In this document: positions 35,350 through 44,216 of the stretch, in pieces
Position numbering within the stretch: position 1 is the first letter of the stretch
Layout of the letters: every line of letters begins with the position of its first letter
NCBI GenBank assembly: GCA_023394875.1
Contig: JAEXAB010000002.1
Span: forward strand, 142,902 to 206,901
Direction of reading: 5' to 3'
From: Bacillota bacterium
GTDB lineage: Bacteria; Bacillota; Clostridia; Christensenellales; DTU072
Length of the DNA: 64,000 bases
Program-made: the position numbers and the translations under genes
Notes under the pieces: model-generated
What the model saw: the letters and a program-made list of their open reading frames with translations, nothing else
The model's database searches: none
Told to the model about the DNA's origin: nothing

Positions 35350-38300
35350 CTATTTATAAAAGGCTGTAGTAGCTACTGTTGCAACGCTTGAGGGCAAAAT
35401 AATTGTCGCTTGTTCAAGATTATAACATCTGCCGAAAGTATACTCCTTAATTTCTGTCAATACACTGTTATCGCCGAAACTGAAGGTACTTAAGCTGGAT
35501 TGATAGAAGCAATATTTACCAAGATTATTAAGTGCGCTCATAATAGAAAAATCAGTAAGCGCTATTGTGTTATAGAAAGCATAGTCTCCGATACTGAGAA
35601 GAGAACTGCCGTAAGTTATTACAAACCTACTTAATTTTATGCACTCGTTAAACGCTCTTTGATTAATATATTTTACACTGTTCGGCAGAATAAATGCCTC
35701 TAACTTTACACATTGCGAAAACGCGTCGTCGTCAATGGTTATTAATCTGCTGCCTGTTTCTATAATAACACTCTCCAAACTAATGCAGCTTTGGAAGGCA
35801 TATTTGCCTATTCTTTCTATAGTGTAAGGAATAATAACTTGTTTCAGACTTGTATTACCCAAAAACACTCCGTTGTCTATCTCAATTACCGTATATTTTA
35901 TTTGTCCAACGTAAACGAAGGTAGGAAGGAACGCCACCTCTCCGCTAAACGTCGCGCTCTTTAGCTTAGCTGTATAATTTACGTTGTCAAACTGATAAAC
36001 GGCGTCTTCTAAAATACAAGGATTGGGATAAATATTATCATATATAGGACTCTCTGTTATCATGCTAGAAAGGCCGCTGTACGCGCTTTCGGCTACGAAT
36101 ATTTTTACGTTAGGATTCAACGTTTCATCAGACAAGATAAGTAGCATATCTTCTATATTATTTTCGCTGTGTACAATAATCATTCGCAAATTGTCACAGC
36201 CTTCAAAGCTGTTTTCGGCAATTATTGTTGCAAAGGAAGATATATTTATGGTAACCACGTTAATAACGTCGGTTAGATAATAGCTTACCGCCTCTTCTAT
36301 TATGGTAATCTCCGTTATATCCCTGCAACCGTTAAACGCGTTGTTTCCTATACTCTCTATCGATTCGGCTTTAATTCCTCTTAGTAAATAACAGTTCTCA
36401 AAGGCGCTTTCTCCGATACTCTTCAATAATGAGAAGTTGATATTTTCCATTTCCATATTAAAGCAGTCCTTAAAAGCAAACGCGCCTATTTCCACCACCG
36501 ATTCGGGTATGTCGATACCTTCCAGCATATTCGCCCCAAAGTAGGTGTATTCCCCTATTATCGTCACGCTATTAGGGATATTGGTATTGGTTAGCATAGC
36601 GCAATCCTTGAACAAGCCCTCAAATTCTGTGTTCTGTACGGTGTTGGGAAGAATAACTTCCAACAAAGATAAGTCGCCGCTGAATACGTATTTTCCAATA
36701 GAACTTAAAGTAGGTTCGCCCGAAAAGTCAAAGGACCTTAGCGCGGTACAGTTTGCAAAAGCGTAGTCTCCTATAGAAGTTACCGTCTGCGGTATTATTA
36801 TCTTTTTGAAGTTACTGTTATTACAGCCGTAGAAAGCGTAGTCGCCTATAGCGGTAACGTTACGTATCACTACCTCCTGGATATTTGTACAGTCACGGAA
36901 CTGGTTTTCTATAATCTCTCCGCCGTTAATTTCTATTTTTGCAAGATTAACTGGTATATTCCCTCCGAACAGCAAACGTAAAGCTATGCCCTTATACAGT
37001 TTCAATACCGTTAAATTATTATTTCCATAAAGTATATTATTTACCAAACATTCTTCGTCTGAATATTCCTCTTCATTCTCATAAAGCATAACTGTAGAAA
37101 CCAGATCAAAACTTTGCAGATTGCAGTTATAGAAACAGTCTTCTCCAATACTAATTAGTCCATTATTAAGAATAACGTTTCGCAAGCTGGTATTGCCCTT
37201 GAACACGCCCTCGCCCAAAGCCAGCAGCTGAACGGGCATTGTTATGGTGAAGTTGGACGGGAAGGTAGAAATAACAGCGAAAGCGTAATCGCCTACCATC
37301 AATTGTCCTTGGGAATTGTTTATAAAATACAATTCTTCCAGCTTGGTGCTATAGAAAGCGTAAGCTTCAATAATCTCCACATTTCCGCCCACGGTAAAGC
37401 TATGTAGCTTAGTACCGAGGAAGGCTTTTTCCCTTATATATTTAAGGTTATTGCTTTCGGGGAAGGTTACGGTACGTAACAATTGACTGTTATAGAAAAC
37501 TCCCTCACTGGGTATTACAAGTTCATCAACATCATACCTTACCGCTCCGATTTCCTCCAACGTAGACGGGAAATTGACTTTAATAAGGTTGGGGTTGTTA
37601 CTAAACGCTCCGTCCTCTATAGCAATAAAGCCTTCGCCCACGGTAATTTCTTTTAAGTTACTGTAATTCGTGAAAATATCGGCTTTTATAGTCGTTTCCA
37701 GGTCGTTATCAAGTTTAATAGATAGGTTTTCCCAAGTGGTGGGCAAATAATATTCTCCCATCAAAAAGCTACCCAGATAATTCTCTTTGCCGAAAAGCTC
37801 CTTAATATCCACGCTTGCGCCCACAGTCAGTCTTACAAACGCCCTGCAACCCGACAAAATACTATCGCCGATAGTCGTTGTTTTGGGAGAAATCTCAAGG
37901 CTAATTAGGTTAGCGCAGGAAGCAAAGGCATATTCTCCAATACTCAAAATGTTGTCCCCTAAAGTTACGTTCTTTAACTTGGATTGTCCGTAAAAGGCAT
38001 ATGGGGCTAAAGTGTCTTTGCCTGCAAAATGCTCTACTGTCAAAACTTCGGTGTTTTGAGCAAAGTTGCCGAACATACCAATAACTATTCTGCCAAGGCT
38101 AACTAAGCCCGATGCGTTATCACACCATTGTGTACCGGTAAATGCGTTCCTGCCAATGCTCTTTAACGCACTGTTTGCGGCAATGGTAACACTATTTAAT
38201 TTATTTAATTGATAAAATGCATTTTCGCCGATAGTTTCCAAGGTTATAGGTAGTTGAACCGTAGTAATATCTACCCTGTTTACAAACGCGCTGTCGTTTA

Positions 38301-40170
38301 TTTTCTTCAAACCCATCGGTAGTACCAAATAAATATTCCCTGTTGCGCTCATCTCATTATCGATATAGAAAGCGTAACTCTCTATGGTATTAAGTGTTCC
38401 TGCAAAACTTATTTCATTGACGGTGTAGCAGTTATAAAGGGCGTAAGAAATTAAGGTTTCCACCCCAAGATTGTTCTTACTGCCGATAATAATAATGCTG
38501 CGCAAAGATACTGGCACAAAATAAACGTCTTCGGTGTCTACGTCAATAACCTCATAAAACATCGACAAACTATTGTCGGTATCGGTGCCGAACAATTTAT
38601 AAAGAACCTGCTTACTAATCATAGGTACCTTATTTATACTTCTGCAACCGGCAAAAGCCCCCTCCCCTATTTCGGTAAGATTAGGAGCATTAAGAGAAGT
38701 AAGCCTTATACAATTCTTGAAGGCGTTTTCTCCGAGAGTCAATAAATTTTCGGCTCTGCTAAATATAAATTCCGCAGAAGACGCGTTTTCAAAAGCCCCG
38801 CTTTTTATTTCAGTCAAAGTCTGTGGCAAAACAAACTGCGTTACCTGATTGCAGTTATAAAATGCCCTTTCTCCAATGGAAGTAACTTTACTTTTACCTA
38901 AGTTTGTCAACAGTGTTAATGCCGCGCATCCGTTAAAAGCGTCGTCGCCGATGGTAATAAGATAAGGAGAAAAAGAAAAGGAAGTAAGGTTGACACATCC
39001 AAAAAACGCGCCGTTATCAATAACTTCTATATTATTTTCGTCTGCAAAAGCAATTTCGGTAAGATTAACACAGTTGCTAAAGCCGTCAATACCCACAACT
39101 TCAATGGTGGACGGCAAAGTAATTTTAGCAAAATCAAGTCCGCTGAAAGCGCCGTCGGCTATCTCTGTAATAATGGTATCGCCGTTTTTATAGGGCAAAA
39201 TTATTTCGTCTTCGCTTCCCGTATAGCCGATAACCTTATCGCCCTCAAAGGTAAAACCGTCCGAACCAAGATTGCTTATCCATCTTGCGTATATCGCCTG
39301 ATTTGCTTCAAAACTATAAGGAAAATCTATTTTGTTACGGAACTGCGCGTCGGTATACCAGCCCATAAAATCATACTGCGTTCCCTTTGTTCCGCTGTTT
39401 AGTTCGGCTAACGTTACCGTATTTTCTATCTCAAGATATTTCTTAGTTTCACTTGAGTAGCTGTTTTGTAAATCTACGGTAATAAAATAATAAGCGTCAA
39501 GGCGGATATTTTCTATAATACCGGTATAAACCGGCTCTTCCCAAACAGGCTCACTTTCGGTACCCTTATTTATTCTCCACTTGCCCGAATAGTTCTTATT
39601 AGGGAAGCTAGGTACTGCCGGCACGTTTTCCAAAGTTCCGCTACTATTAACGTAAGCCGTGGTATATTCCTCTCCGTCTACAAAAAACTTGACCGAATAC
39701 TGCGTCAACGTATAAACTGCACTAACCGTTATGTTTTGCCTAACATTAGAAAAATCGGTAATGTTCCATACTCCCTGATAACCGCTTTTAGCGGGCACTT
39801 CGGGGATTTCCGACAAGGCGTTCTTTTTGTTTATAGTAAAGGTGCGGTACACTTGCCCGTCCGCTACAAAAGTAATGGTATAGTTATCACTGGTATAAAT
39901 TGCAAAAACAGTCAAATCACTATTTATTTCGTCAAAGTCAGTAACGCTCCAAGTCCCCGTCATGCCGTCCTTTTTCGGAACGTCGGGTATTTCTTCAAGA
40001 TAGCTTCCCTTGTCCACAAAAAACGAATACTGCTCTACTCCGTCTACAACAAATTTTACCACAACGTAATCTTTAGCGCAGCCGCTAATAAGCATCATAA
40101 AACAAAGCGTCAGTATAATCAATACCGCTAGCCTTTTTGTATTCAATTTACGCAACTTATTCGATAACAT
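35350..40170 (-). CDS. Large BspA-type leucine-rich-repeat lipoprotein
   Basis: 1606 residues. A lipobox LISGC ends the signal peptide (Cys 31), so it is lipid anchored outside the membrane. Residues about 35-300 hold four InlB/beta-repeat-like modules with VxFVVDG, F(V)DKGS and GWYTD elements. The rest is dozens of LRR_5 (BspA) modules with patterns such as IGEYAFxxCxxLxSI and ITLPSTxExI. Such proteins mediate binding to host or other cells. TTGCAA-17-TATAAT lies ten bases before the ATG and there is no ribosome site. A smaller relative is at 53676-55697. Confidence 0.9.
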   Translation of the reverse strand: MLSNKLRKLNTKRLAVLIILTLCFMMLISGCAKDYVVVKFVVDGVEQYSFFVDKGSYLEEIPDVPKKDGMTGTWSVTDFDEINSDLTVFAIYTSDNYTITFVADGQVYRTFTINKKNALSEIPEVPAKSGYQGVWNITDFSNVRQNITVSAVYTLTQYSVKFFVDGEEYTTAYVNSSGTLENVPAVPSFPNKNYSGKWRINKGTESEPVWEEPVYTGIIENIRLDAYYFITVDLQNSYSSETKKYLEIENTVTLAELNSGTKGTQYDFMGWYTDAQFRNKIDFPYSFEANQAIYARWISNLGSDGFTFEGDKVIGYTGSEDEIILPYKNGDTIITEIADGAFSGLDFAKITLPSTIEVVGIDGFSNCVNLTEIAFADENNIEVIDNGAFFGCVNLTSFSFSPYLITIGDDAFNGCAALTLLTNLGKSKVTSIGERAFYNCNQVTQFVLPQTLTEIKSGAFENASSAEFIFSRAENLLTLGENAFKNCIRLTSLNAPNLTEIGEGAFAGCRSINKVPMISKQVLYKLFGTDTDNSLSMFYEVIDVDTEDVYFVPVSLRSIIIIGSKNNLGVETLISYALYNCYTVNEISFAGTLNTIESYAFYIDNEMSATGNIYLVLPMGLKKINDSAFVNRVDITTVQLPITLETIGENAFYQLNKLNSVTIAANSALKSIGRNAFTGTQWCDNASGLVSLGRIVIGMFGNFAQNTEVLTVEHFAGKDTLAPYAFYGQSKLKNVTLGDNILSIGEYAFASCANLISLEISPKTTTIGDSILSGCRAFVRLTVGASVDIKELFGKENYLGSFLMGEYYLPTTWENLSIKLDNDLETTIKADIFTNYSNLKEITVGEGFIAIEDGAFSNNPNLIKVNFPSTLEEIGAVRYDVDELVIPSEGVFYNSQLLRTVTFPESNNLKYIREKAFLGTKLHSFTVGGNVEIIEAYAFYSTKLEELYFINNSQGQLMVGDYAFAVISTFPSNFTITMPVQLLALGEGVFKGNTSLRNVILNNGLISIGEDCFYNCNLQSFDLVSTVMLYENEEEYSDEECLVNNILYGNNNLTVLKLYKGIALRLLFGGNIPVNLAKIEINGGEIIENQFRDCTNIQEVVIRNVTAIGDYAFYGCNNSNFKKIIIPQTVTSIGDYAFANCTALRSFDFSGEPTLSSIGKYVFSGDLSLLEVILPNTVQNTEFEGLFKDCAMLTNTNIPNSVTIIGEYTYFGANMLEGIDIPESVVEIGAFAFKDCFNMEMENINFSLLKSIGESAFENCYLLRGIKAESIESIGNNAFNGCRDITEITIIEEAVSYYLTDVINVVTINISSFATIIAENSFEGCDNLRMIIVHSENNIEDMLLILSDETLNPNVKIFVAESAYSGLSSMITESPIYDNIYPNPCILEDAVYQFDNVNYTAKLKSATFSGEVAFLPTFVYVGQIKYTVIEIDNGVFLGNTSLKQVIIPYTIERIGKYAFQSCISLESVIIETGSRLITIDDDAFSQCVKLEAFILPNSVKYINQRAFNECIKLSRFVITYGSSLLSIGDYAFYNTIALTDFSIMSALNNLGKYCFYQSSLSTFSFGDNSVLTEIKEYTFGRCYNLEQATIILPSSVATVATTAFYK

Positions 40171-40180
40171 AGATATAGTA

Positions 40181-40209
40181 ATTATACTTTATAATAGATA
40201 TAATTGCAA
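40181..40209 (-). promoter_or_regulatory. Promoter of the large LRR lipoprotein, near-leaderless
   Basis: Minus strand TTGCAA (40209-40204), 17 bases, TATAAT (40186-40181), then ten bases to the ATG at 40170 with no Shine-Dalgarno. Confidence 0.65.
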
Positions 40210-40367
40210 GGATATTTTTCTTTACAAAAACCCGCAAAGATTTAATACTATTTTAATATTCCTGCCTCATACTATAGACATACAGCAACGGTAGTCCAAC
40301 CAAGCGGGGCAAAAAATAACATTGCAGAGTTATCGCCCCCAAAGGTACGGACAAAAAAATTAATATG

Positions 40368-40402
40368 ATTCATTTTGTTCCCTCAAATTTGAGAAGCAGC
40401 CG
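40368..40402 (+). repeat. 35-base repeat, copy 1 (before the ttcA-like gene)
   Basis: Matches 30 of 35 bases with 42488-42522. Both copies run into a terminator stem starting GCAGCCG, and the copies bracket the ttcA-tcdA pair. Confidence 0.6.
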
Positions 40403-40433
40403 CCGGAAACCCTCCCGCGGCTGTTTCTTTTGT
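40397..40433 (+). terminator. Terminator of the candidate small RNA
   Basis: Perfect 7-bp stem CAGCCGC/GCGGCTG with a 13-base loop, followed by TTTCTTTTG. Confidence 0.75.
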
Positions 40434-40501
40434 TGTCAATTAAAAATCACCCTAAAAATTTACAATCGGCGATAAGAATAAAAGAGTTACCCAAAAATTC
40501 T

Positions 40502-40529
40502 TTGAATTATTAATAAATAATGGTATAAT
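40502..40529 (+). promoter_or_regulatory. Promoter of the ttcA-tcdA operon
   Basis: TTGAAT (40502-40507), 16 bases, TATAAT (40524-40529); GAGG lies 11 bases before the ATG at 40559. Confidence 0.6.
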
Positions 40530-40558
40530 TTATTAAATTTAAGCGAGGTTAAGTATTA

Positions 40559-41692
40559 ATGATTGAGGAAATCAGCGTAAAGGATTTAGGCGCGATAACA
40601 GAAAAATATATAATAATAGACATACGGGATGAAATTTCTTTTCAGTACGGCAGTATTCCCGGCGCGGTTAATATACCCCCAAAAGATATTGACGACTGTA
40701 TAGAAAAACTTGATAAAGACCCGCTTTACGTAATTATGTGCAGAAGCGGGATAATCAGCGATACCATAGCCGAACAAATGAGGACTAAAGGTTATCGCGC
40801 GGCTAATCTCAAAGAGGGCTATTACGGATTTTTGCTAAACGATATGGAAGCCGATATGGATAAGTGCGTAGAAGTGGAAAAAAGCATCCAAAAAAAGTAC
40901 AGGAAGCAACTTCTAAGCAATTTCGTCAACGCCATAAACGAATATAAATTGGTAGAAGAAAACGATAAAATCGCCGTTTGCATTTCGGGCGGAAAAGACA
41001 GCATGCTGTTAGCAAAGCTGTTTCAGGAACTAAAAAAACACAATAAATTCCCCTTTGAACTTGTTTTCTTAGTTATGGACCCCGGCTACAGCCCCGCAAA
41101 CAGAGAAATAATTGAAAAAAACGCCAGAAAACTTAATATTCCGATTACCGTTTTTGAATCGAATATATTTGAATCGGTTTTGCATATAGAAAAATCACCC
41201 TGCTATATCTGCGCAAGAATGCGTAGAGGTCATCTTTACAGCAAAGCGAAAGAACTGGGCTGTAACAAAATCGCCCTTGGACATCATTATGATGACGTCA
41301 TTGAGACTATTTTAATGGGTATGCTTTACGGCGCTCAGATACAAACAATGATGCCCAAGCTCCACAGCACCAATTTCGAAGGTATGGAACTAATTAGACC
41401 CATGTATCACATTCGGGAAGATGACATAAAACGTTGGCGCGATTATAATAATCTGCATTTTATTCAGTGCGCTTGTAAGTTTACGGATACTTGCTCTTCC
41501 TGCAATCCCGACAACGCTTCCAAACGACAGGAAATCAAAAACCTAATAAAGCAACTAAAAGAAATTAATCCCTTTGTAGAAAGCAACATTTTTAACAGTG
41601 TAAAAAACGTAAACCTTGATACCGTTATCGAATATAAGAAAAAAGGCGTTAAACACTCTTTTCTTGACACTTATAACAAAACCGAAAAATAA
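40559..41692 (+). CDS. Rhodanese-TtcA-like tRNA thiolation fusion
   Basis: 377 residues in two domains. Residues 1-95 are a rhodanese domain with active-site Cys 61 in CRSGII. The rest is a TtcA-type ATP pyrophosphatase with PP-loop SGGKDS (143-148), CYIC (Cys 215 and 218) and a third Cys region CACKFTDTC. TtcA enzymes put sulfur on C32 of tRNA using a 4Fe-4S cluster; here the rhodanese may supply the persulfide in the same chain. Whether the product is 2-thiocytidine or another thiolation is not certain. It is followed by tcdA 24 bases downstream. Confidence 0.82.
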   Translation: MIEEISVKDLGAITEKYIIIDIRDEISFQYGSIPGAVNIPPKDIDDCIEKLDKDPLYVIMCRSGIISDTIAEQMRTKGYRAANLKEGYYGFLLNDMEADMDKCVEVEKSIQKKYRKQLLSNFVNAINEYKLVEENDKIAVCISGGKDSMLLAKLFQELKKHNKFPFELVFLVMDPGYSPANREIIEKNARKLNIPITVFESNIFESVLHIEKSPCYICARMRRGHLYSKAKELGCNKIALGHHYDDVIETILMGMLYGAQIQTMMPKLHSTNFEGMELIRPMYHIREDDIKRWRDYNNLHFIQCACKFTDTCSSCNPDNASKRQEIKNLIKQLKEINPFVESNIFNSVKNVNLDTVIEYKKKGVKHSFLDTYNKTEK

Positions 41693-41716
41693 CTTTTTCA
41701 TAGGCGGGTAACTTAA

Positions 41717-42481
41717 ATGCTGAATCAATTTTCCAGAACACAACTACTGTTAGGTAAAGAAGGTATAGAAAAACTGATGTCCAGCCGCGTTGCGGTTTTC
41801 GGTATCGGCGGCGTAGGCGGATACGTCTGCGAAGCTCTCATTCGGAGCGGTGTCGGACATTTTGATTTAATCGATGACGACAAGGTATGCCTTACTAATC
41901 TTAACCGTCAGATTATCGCAACAAGAAAAACCGTCGGGCAGTATAAAGTGGACGTCATGAAAGAGAGAATGTTAGATATAAACCAAGATGCCGACGTTAC
42001 CGTTCATAAATGCTTCTTTCTTCCCGAAAATGCCAATGAATTTCCCTTTGATAATTACGACTACATTGTCGATGCCATTGATACGGTATCGGCAAAGCTA
42101 GAACTGGTTATGCAGGCGCAAAAGAGAAATATTCCCATAATCAGTTGCATGGGCGCGGGCAACAAGCTAGACGGCAGTAAGTTCCGCATAGCGGATATTT
42201 ACCAAACGCAAGTTTGCCCGCTAGCAAGAGTAATGCGTCACGAACTAAGAAAGCGCGGTGTAAAAAATCTAAAAGTAGTTTATTCGGAAGAAGAACCTAC
42301 AAGACCGCAAGAAGACATGTCAATAAGTTGCCGTACACAATGCATTTGCCCCCCCGGCGCCAAGCATAAATGTACAGAACGCAGGGATATCCCCGGCAGC
42401 GTCGCTTTTGTCCCCGCAATTGCCGGACTGTTGATAGCAGGAGAAGTTATAAAGGATTTGACAAAGGAGCAAAATAAATAA
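41717..42481 (+). CDS. tcdA: tRNA threonylcarbamoyladenosine dehydratase (TcdA/CsdL)
   Basis: 254 residues of the ThiF/MoeB/HesA family. FSRTQLLLGKEGIEKL at the start, the nucleotide-binding GIGGVGGYVCEALIRSG, DDDKVCLTNLNRQ and the catalytic region DAIDTVSAKLEL are visible. It uses ATP to cyclise t6A37 to ct6A in tRNAs. A C-terminal GSVAFVPAIAGLLIAGEVIKDL helix fits family members. It shares an operon with the rhodanese-TtcA-like gene, so both act on tRNA anticodon loops. Confidence 0.92.
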   Translation: MLNQFSRTQLLLGKEGIEKLMSSRVAVFGIGGVGGYVCEALIRSGVGHFDLIDDDKVCLTNLNRQIIATRKTVGQYKVDVMKERMLDINQDADVTVHKCFFLPENANEFPFDNYDYIVDAIDTVSAKLELVMQAQKRNIPIISCMGAGNKLDGSKFRIADIYQTQVCPLARVMRHELRKRGVKNLKVVYSEEEPTRPQEDMSISCRTQCICPPGAKHKCTERRDIPGSVAFVPAIAGLLIAGEVIKDLTKEQNK

Positions 42482-42487
42482 ATCACA

Positions 42488-42522
42488 ATTCATTTTATTA
42501 CTTCATATTTAAGAAGCAGCCG
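42488..42522 (+). repeat. 35-base repeat, copy 2 (after tcdA)
   Basis: Second copy of the element at 40368-40402, with five mismatches, again entering a GCAGC-stem terminator. Confidence 0.6.
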
Positions 42523-42549
42523 AAAATCTTTCCGCTGCCTCTTTTTTTC
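42516..42549 (+). terminator. Terminator of the ttcA-tcdA operon
   Basis: GCAGC (42516-42520) pairs with GCTGC (42534-42538), followed by CTCTTTTTTT. Confidence 0.75.
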
Positions 42550-42661
42550 ACTCTCATTCTAAGCAAAACCAATACAAATATGAAAAAACTATCAACAAAC
42601 ATTTGCAAAACTACAGAAATTGATATATAATTAACGACGTTAAAAAATAAATTCGCTAAAT

Positions 42662-42752
42662 GGAGAGATGTCCGAGGGGTCGAAGGAGCACGATTGGAAA
42701 TCGTGTGTACCTCATAAGGGTACCGTGGGTTCAAATCCCACTCTCTCCGCCA
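42662..42752 (+). tRNA. tRNA-Ser (anticodon GGA)
   Basis: Acceptor arms GGAGAGA (42662-42668) and TCTCTCC (42742-42748) pair fully, with discriminator G and encoded CCA. The anticodon stem CACGA/TCGTG encloses loop TTGGAAA, so the anticodon is GGA. A long variable arm (GTGTACC...GGGTACC region) is typical of serine tRNAs, and the T-loop is TTCAAAT. Length is 91 bases with CCA. An intrinsic terminator follows. Its 3' end is repeated at 42892-42908, marking it as an integration site. Confidence 0.95.
42733..42749 (+). repeat. att-like repeat, copy in tRNA-Ser 3' end
   Basis: 17 bases at the 3' end of tRNA-Ser, identical to 42892-42908. This is the usual form of an attachment site left by integration at a tRNA gene. 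Confidence 0.65.
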
Positions 42753-42764
42753 CACAACAAAAGA

Positions 42765-42788
42765 GGGTGTAATCATACACCCTTTTTT
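42765..42788 (+). terminator. Terminator after tRNA-Ser
   Basis: GGGTGT/ACACCC stem, AATCAT loop, then TTTTTT. Confidence 0.85.
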
Positions 42789-42847
42789 GCTTTGCTGTTT
42801 TTTGTCGGGATTTGAACGGGCGGATAATTTGACGACACTGTGCGTCG

Positions 42848-43321
42848 TCATGCCGCACCGGCCTGTCGGCGAGCGAAGCGAGAGTGCGAGGAAATCCCAC
42901 TCTCTCCGGCAACTGCGTTGAATCCGAACCCTGTTTCAGTTTCGGCGTTTTCTTTTATATCAGAATTATTATTTGAGATGTTATAGTAGATTGTAGGCTC
43001 AGTTTTATCATCAGATATGATTACTTTCCGTATAAACATCTCTATTAACCGTTCTCTATTCTTTTGTATTGAATAATCTAAATCTTTAAATGTACAGAAA
43101 TAATCATATACTAGTTCGGAAGTCATAGATCTTGCCTCAAAGATCTTTTGTAATAGTATTTCCCTTTTTATATCTTTGTTTGTTTTTGCTAATTCTTCTA
43201 ATCTTTGTTTTGTAGAAGGAGTGAATATACCCATTTCTAATGCTTTGAGCAAATTGTTAATGGCTTTCTCTTTTTCGTCTTTCTGCTTTAGAAGAGAATC
43301 AAAGATAGACCTGTCTTTCAT
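42848..43321 (-). pseudogene. Serine recombinase C-terminal fragment
   Basis: 157 residues resembling only the C-terminal part of large serine recombinases: a helical region with MGIFTPSTKQRLEEL, then SELVYDYFCTFKDLDYSIQKNRERL, IEMFIRKVII and a final beta strand. The N-terminal catalytic domain with its Ser and the zinc domain are absent, and a stop in frame lies just upstream. The last residues are read through the second copy of the tRNA-Ser 3' end. It is probably a relic of the element that formed the island; recombination activity is not expected. Confidence 0.7.
42892..42908 (+). repeat. att-like repeat, second copy
   Basis: Same 17 bases as the tRNA-Ser 3' end (42733-42749), 159 bases further on, inside the end of the recombinase relic. 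Confidence 0.65.
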
Positions 43322-43403
43322 ATCGTTGTTATAGACTATTATATGTATAAATATTCAATGATTTCAGGAAAATATTCATAATTAGACTGAACAACACACA
43401 TCC

Positions 43404-43673
43404 TTATTCCTCATCATCTTGCAATATCATGGCAATATCGTTTAATCTTTCCGACATAAACCTTATTGTATCTTTGATAGATTCTTTTCTTTCCTCTTTC
43501 TTAATGGCAACATCCTCCCAATATTCGCAGGGTATAGGTTTCATTTTCTTATTGTTTTTATTTATACAATGACCGCAACATACAATATCATATCGTGTAT
43601 TTTGTTTTGAATAATGCTGGGAATAGTAACGGCAGTTAGTACAAGTTTTCTCCAGATTGATTTCTTTTTGCAT
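43404..43673 (-). CDS. Small Cys-rich protein, putative zinc binding
   Basis: 89 residues. The first half has CTNCRYYSQHY, then CCGHC and a later CEYW, giving six cysteines arranged in CxxC pairs as in small zinc ribbons. The second half is a charged amphipathic helix ending in acidic residues. GAGG eight bases before the ATG supports translation. The family is seen on mobile elements of Clostridia but has no assigned function that I know. It is divergent from the double-HTH regulator, with an inverted repeat between them. Confidence 0.6.
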   Translation of the reverse strand: MQKEINLEKTCTNCRYYSQHYSKQNTRYDIVCCGHCINKNNKKMKPIPCEYWEDVAIKKEERKESIKDTIRFMSERLNDIAMILQDDEE

Positions 43674-43712
43674 TTTACCAACCTCTTAAAGTTATTTTAA
43701 TTATAGAATTAA

Positions 43713-43782
43713 TTATATCCTGTATACCTTGGAATGTAAAGTATTTTTCTTATGTTTACTGGATAATCAATATAGGATATAA
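43713..43782. promoter_or_regulatory. Inverted-repeat operator pair between Cys-rich gene and double-HTH gene
   Basis: TTATATCCT (43713-43721) and AGGATATAA (43774-43782) are perfect inverted copies. The first overlaps TATAAT (minus strand, 43717-43712) of the Cys-rich gene; the second covers the ribosome site just before the HTH start at 43785. This fits autoregulation by the HTH protein. Confidence 0.5.
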
Positions 43783-43784
43783 CA

Positions 43785-44216
43785 ATGGATTTATTTAATG
43801 AAAGACTGAATGAAATAATGGAAGAACGTGGAATAACTCCCAAGCAATTGTCGGAGGCTACCAGTATTTCCATTAAGTCAATTTATAGTTGGAAGAAAAA
43901 TGAATCATTTAAAATTTATCTTTCAAATCTTATCAAACTTTGTAACGCTTTAAGTTGCTCTCTTGACTTTCTTGTTGGCCGTTCTGAAACAATACTTGAT
44001 TATACTCCTAAAGAATGTCCTCCGTTTTACGATAGATTACGTGAGATAATGGAAAAACAAGGAATTACCCGTTATCGCTTAGTCAAAGAAACAAAAATCT
44101 ACGATAATTATTTCACAGTTTGGAAAAGTGGAAGAGACCCTCAATTATATACGCTTATTGAACTAGCCAACTATTTAAAATGTTCGCTTGATTACCTCGT
44201 AGGAATGGACAGATAA
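43785..44216 (+). CDS. Double-HTH XRE regulator of the R-M-like operon
   Basis: 143 residues with two HTH_3-like domains in tandem. The first (about 3-65) has TPKQLSEATSISIKSIYSWKKNE and ends SLDFLVGRSE; the second (about 82-143) has TRYRLVKETKIYDNYFTVWKSG and ends SLDYLVGMD. The repeated LDFLVG/LDYLVG end shows internal duplication. First gene of the operon: the next gene begins directly after its stop. It is the probable controller of methylase and nuclease. A paralogue is coded on the other strand at 48325-48765. Confidence 0.78.
   Translation: MDLFNERLNEIMEERGITPKQLSEATSISIKSIYSWKKNESFKIYLSNLIKLCNALSCSLDFLVGRSETILDYTPKECPPFYDRLREIMEKQGITRYRLVKETKIYDNYFTVWKSGRDPQLYTLIELANYLKCSLDYLVGMDR

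Larger units (their letters stand above)
40282..40433 (+). ncRNA. Candidate structured small RNA with terminator
   Basis: Between two divergent genes lies about 150 bases with nested pairing. GTCC (40294-40297) pairs with GGAC (40349-40352), GGGGC (40306-40310) with GCCCC (40335-40339), and ATAAC (40316-40320) with GTTAT (40329-40333). A palindrome CTCAAATTTGAG (40382-40393) and a 7-bp terminator stem CAGCCGC/GCGGCTG with TTTCTTTT end it. TACTAT at 40270-40275 may be the -10. No frame with a ribosome site is seen. The family is not recognised; the start is uncertain. Confidence 0.45.

Noticed and set aside
42498..42912. Minus-strand frames containing WDLNPR and RVGFEPT across the tRNA-Ser gene
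   Set aside because: These are the well-known false proteins made by reading the antisense of a serine tRNA; they lack ribosome sites and cover the tRNA and its terminator.
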